This document shows positions 62,748-64,000 of a stretch of DNA of 64,000 nt, piece after piece; positions within the stretch are counted from its first letter, which is position 1, and every line of letters starts with the position of its first letter. The DNA comes from Daphnia pulex (taxonomy: Eukaryota; Arthropoda; Branchiopoda; Diplostraca; Daphniidae). The stretch lies in contig NC_060020.1 in assembly GCF_021134715.1 (NCBI RefSeq), forward strand, positions 868,001 to 932,000, in the 5' to 3' direction. Both the position numbers and the translations under genes were made by a program. Under the pieces are notes generated by a model that was not told the origin of the DNA, searched no databases, and was given only the letters and a program-made list of their open reading frames with translations.

Positions 62748-62778
62748 ATGGAGAATTCAGCAATGTCATCTGACCCAG
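62748..62778 (+). CDS. Candidate first coding exon of an unidentified plus-strand gene
   Basis: An acceptor (TTTGTATGTTTACAG, ending at 62727) is followed by a short leader and an ATG opening MENSAMSSDP, then CAG|GTTTGT as donor at 62779. Upstream, at 62330-62420, a G/C-richer patch (gcgcgccatctg, tctatcgttgatcg) looks promoter-like. No later exon was found; the next 1.2 kb hold a gene on the opposite strand, so this gene would have to continue beyond the window or overlap it. Weak evidence. Confidence 0.2.
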
Positions 62779-62849
62779 GTTTGTTGAAAATAGCACACAT
62801 TTTACTTTATACCAAATGTTAGTCTAACATGTTTAAGGGGAACTTGGGT

Positions 62850-64000
62850 TTACAAATCATTCTTTAACTCACTTAACTTGGGCAGTTGCTCTTCAATCAT
62901 AGCCTCAACATCTATTTTGTCCAGTTCTTTCTGGATGATGAAGGTAACTGGCTTCTCCATTGTTCGTAGGACTACACTTCTGAAACCGTTGATTAGGAAG
63001 TTGACAGCGAATTCAATGAGATAGTCCACTGATCCCGTCCCAGTTGAACGAGCCTGAAAAAGTTACAATTAAGTCTCATTCACTTAAATTAATCCCACAA
63101 AGGTTTTTTCATTACCTGAATGTTCCCCAAGTTGACTTGCAAAACTTCTAGCCTAGGTTTCTTTTGAACGTTGACTGGCTGACTCAAACCTATCTTGACG
63201 TCAAGGTGGTCAATTTGAAGGCTGATTTTACCTCTAGGTGCAAAAACTTTAAAGTCCAGCTGCCAATTGAAATGCCCCTTTAGACGTTGAGTAGCTGCTT
63301 GAGCTCCAACTACCAGGGATCCATTCTCAAAGTTGAAGATTACATCTCCAGTCCTAAACAACATAGCTGCAATATTTCGATTTGACATTTAATTCTAGAA
63401 GCGTTGTACCTGTGTATCGTGGAGAGCCCATGCAGCGTTCCATTGAAGATTTTCACAACAACCCCAGTTCCCAGAATGCTAGTGTATTCTGGGATTTCGA
63501 ACGGGTCCATTCCATTTTCTTGGATTTCTGCTCTTCCCATAGCCATTGCCATATCCAAGGGTGCCACCGAATCTGGCAGAATGTGATTCAGTTTCTTCAT
63601 CTGGCTGTTGACATTGGTTTGAACTTGATCGTTGATTTGACCAAGAATCAACGGTTTGATGGAATCAAAGATGAAAGTGCCAACCGAGTTGATAATTCCC
63701 TGCAATTAATATCGACGTTTTTGTGTTGGTCTCGTTTTAGAAAACAACAAAATTACCTGAAACAGACTACCGAAAAATCCCAAATTCTCGAATTTCATGG
63801 TTATGTCTTTAAAGCCAACATCGAAGGTAATGTTGGTAGCTTGCATGAGACCCTCAGAGTCGACGACTAATCCGGCGAATCCTTCGGCGTGAACGCGGAT
63901 TAGAGTGACGTTAAAGTCGCCTGATGAGGTACTGAACCAGGAGCTCATACGATATCGACCGACCACTTGCAGAGTGTCGAAAGTCATACCAATCCAAACC
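62850..64000 (-). CDS. Group-7-allergen/JHBP-like secreted lipid-binding protein, 3' part, truncated by window end
   Basis: Minus-strand exons from the window edge to 63757, then 63699-63410, 63353-63116 and 63053-62850, join in frame to a TAA, with GT-AG introns of 56-62 bp. About 325 residues are visible; the 5' end lies beyond 64000. Features in order: FDTLQVVGRYRMSSWFS, GLVVDSEGLMQATNITFDV, KFENLGFFGSLFQGIINSVG, FDSIKPLILGQINDQV, then FNWQLDFKVFAPRGKISLQI, LEVLQVNLGNIQ and VDYLIEFAVNFLINGFRSVV. This pattern is that of arthropod proteins related to mite group 7 allergen and haemolymph juvenile-hormone-binding proteins, which share a BPI-like fold with a hydrophobic ligand pocket and are mostly secreted. 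The ligand is unknown. The exon at the edge is open to the last base of the window. Confidence 0.85.

Noticed and set aside
63382..63870. Plus-strand frame of 162 codons over the group-7-allergen-like exons
   Set aside because: It is the shadow of well-supported minus-strand exons with matching splice phases and family motifs.

Overview
The window looks like nuclear DNA of a small arthropod, most probably a branchiopod crustacean such as Daphnia. This is inferred from gene content (a Dpr-interacting-protein-like Ig protein, a group-7-allergen/JHBP-like protein, SMN, SUGP1 and TRMO of arthropod character), from many introns of about 60-90 bp with ordinary GT-AG ends, and from GA/CT-, CAG- and TATATAG-rich intergenic DNA. 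No bacterial genes, CRISPR arrays or rRNA genes are visible.

Layout. (1) 1-3870: one short plus-strand exon at the left edge, then DNA I could not assign, with a few weak, broken open stretches. (2) 3871-27024: about 23 kb of tandem satellite DNA made of three unrelated families. Satellite A has a monomer of about 188 bp, satellite B about 174 bp (roughly 105 copies) and satellite C about 193 bp. They are arranged as B-like relic, A array, C-like relic, B array, C array. The B array holds a second subfamily (B2) nested within B1, higher-order repeats of 697 and 1211 bp, and a tandemly doubled 731-bp insertion. (3) 27025-27834: two non-autonomous inverted-repeat elements (MITE-like). The larger has 27-bp terminal inverted repeats and a 7-bp target duplication. 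(4) 28001-32531: a compact cluster of three RNA-processing genes that I could rebuild exon by exon: TRMO (+), SUGP1 (-) and SMN (+). TRMO and SUGP1 are tail to tail; SUGP1 and SMN are head to head across a 397-bp shared promoter region. (5) 33932-40176: a nine-exon minus-strand gene for a secreted, probably GPI-anchored three-Ig-domain cell-surface protein of the DIP/lachesin group. One of its introns appears to be GC-AG. (6) 40177-62747: a long gene-poor stretch rich in microsatellites, with one three-exon unknown minus-strand gene (44552-45270) and a diverged direct-repeat pair. (7) 62850-64000: the 3' part of a minus-strand group-7-allergen/JHBP-like gene running off the window.

The middle genes share an RNA theme: TRMO modifies tRNA A37, SUGP1 is a G-patch splicing factor and SMN drives snRNP assembly. 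The reconstructed SUGP1 appears to lack both SURP modules that give the family its name. The main unusual content is the satellite patchwork, the doubled insertion inside it, the SURP-less SUGP1, and the unknown gene at 44.5-45.3 kb.
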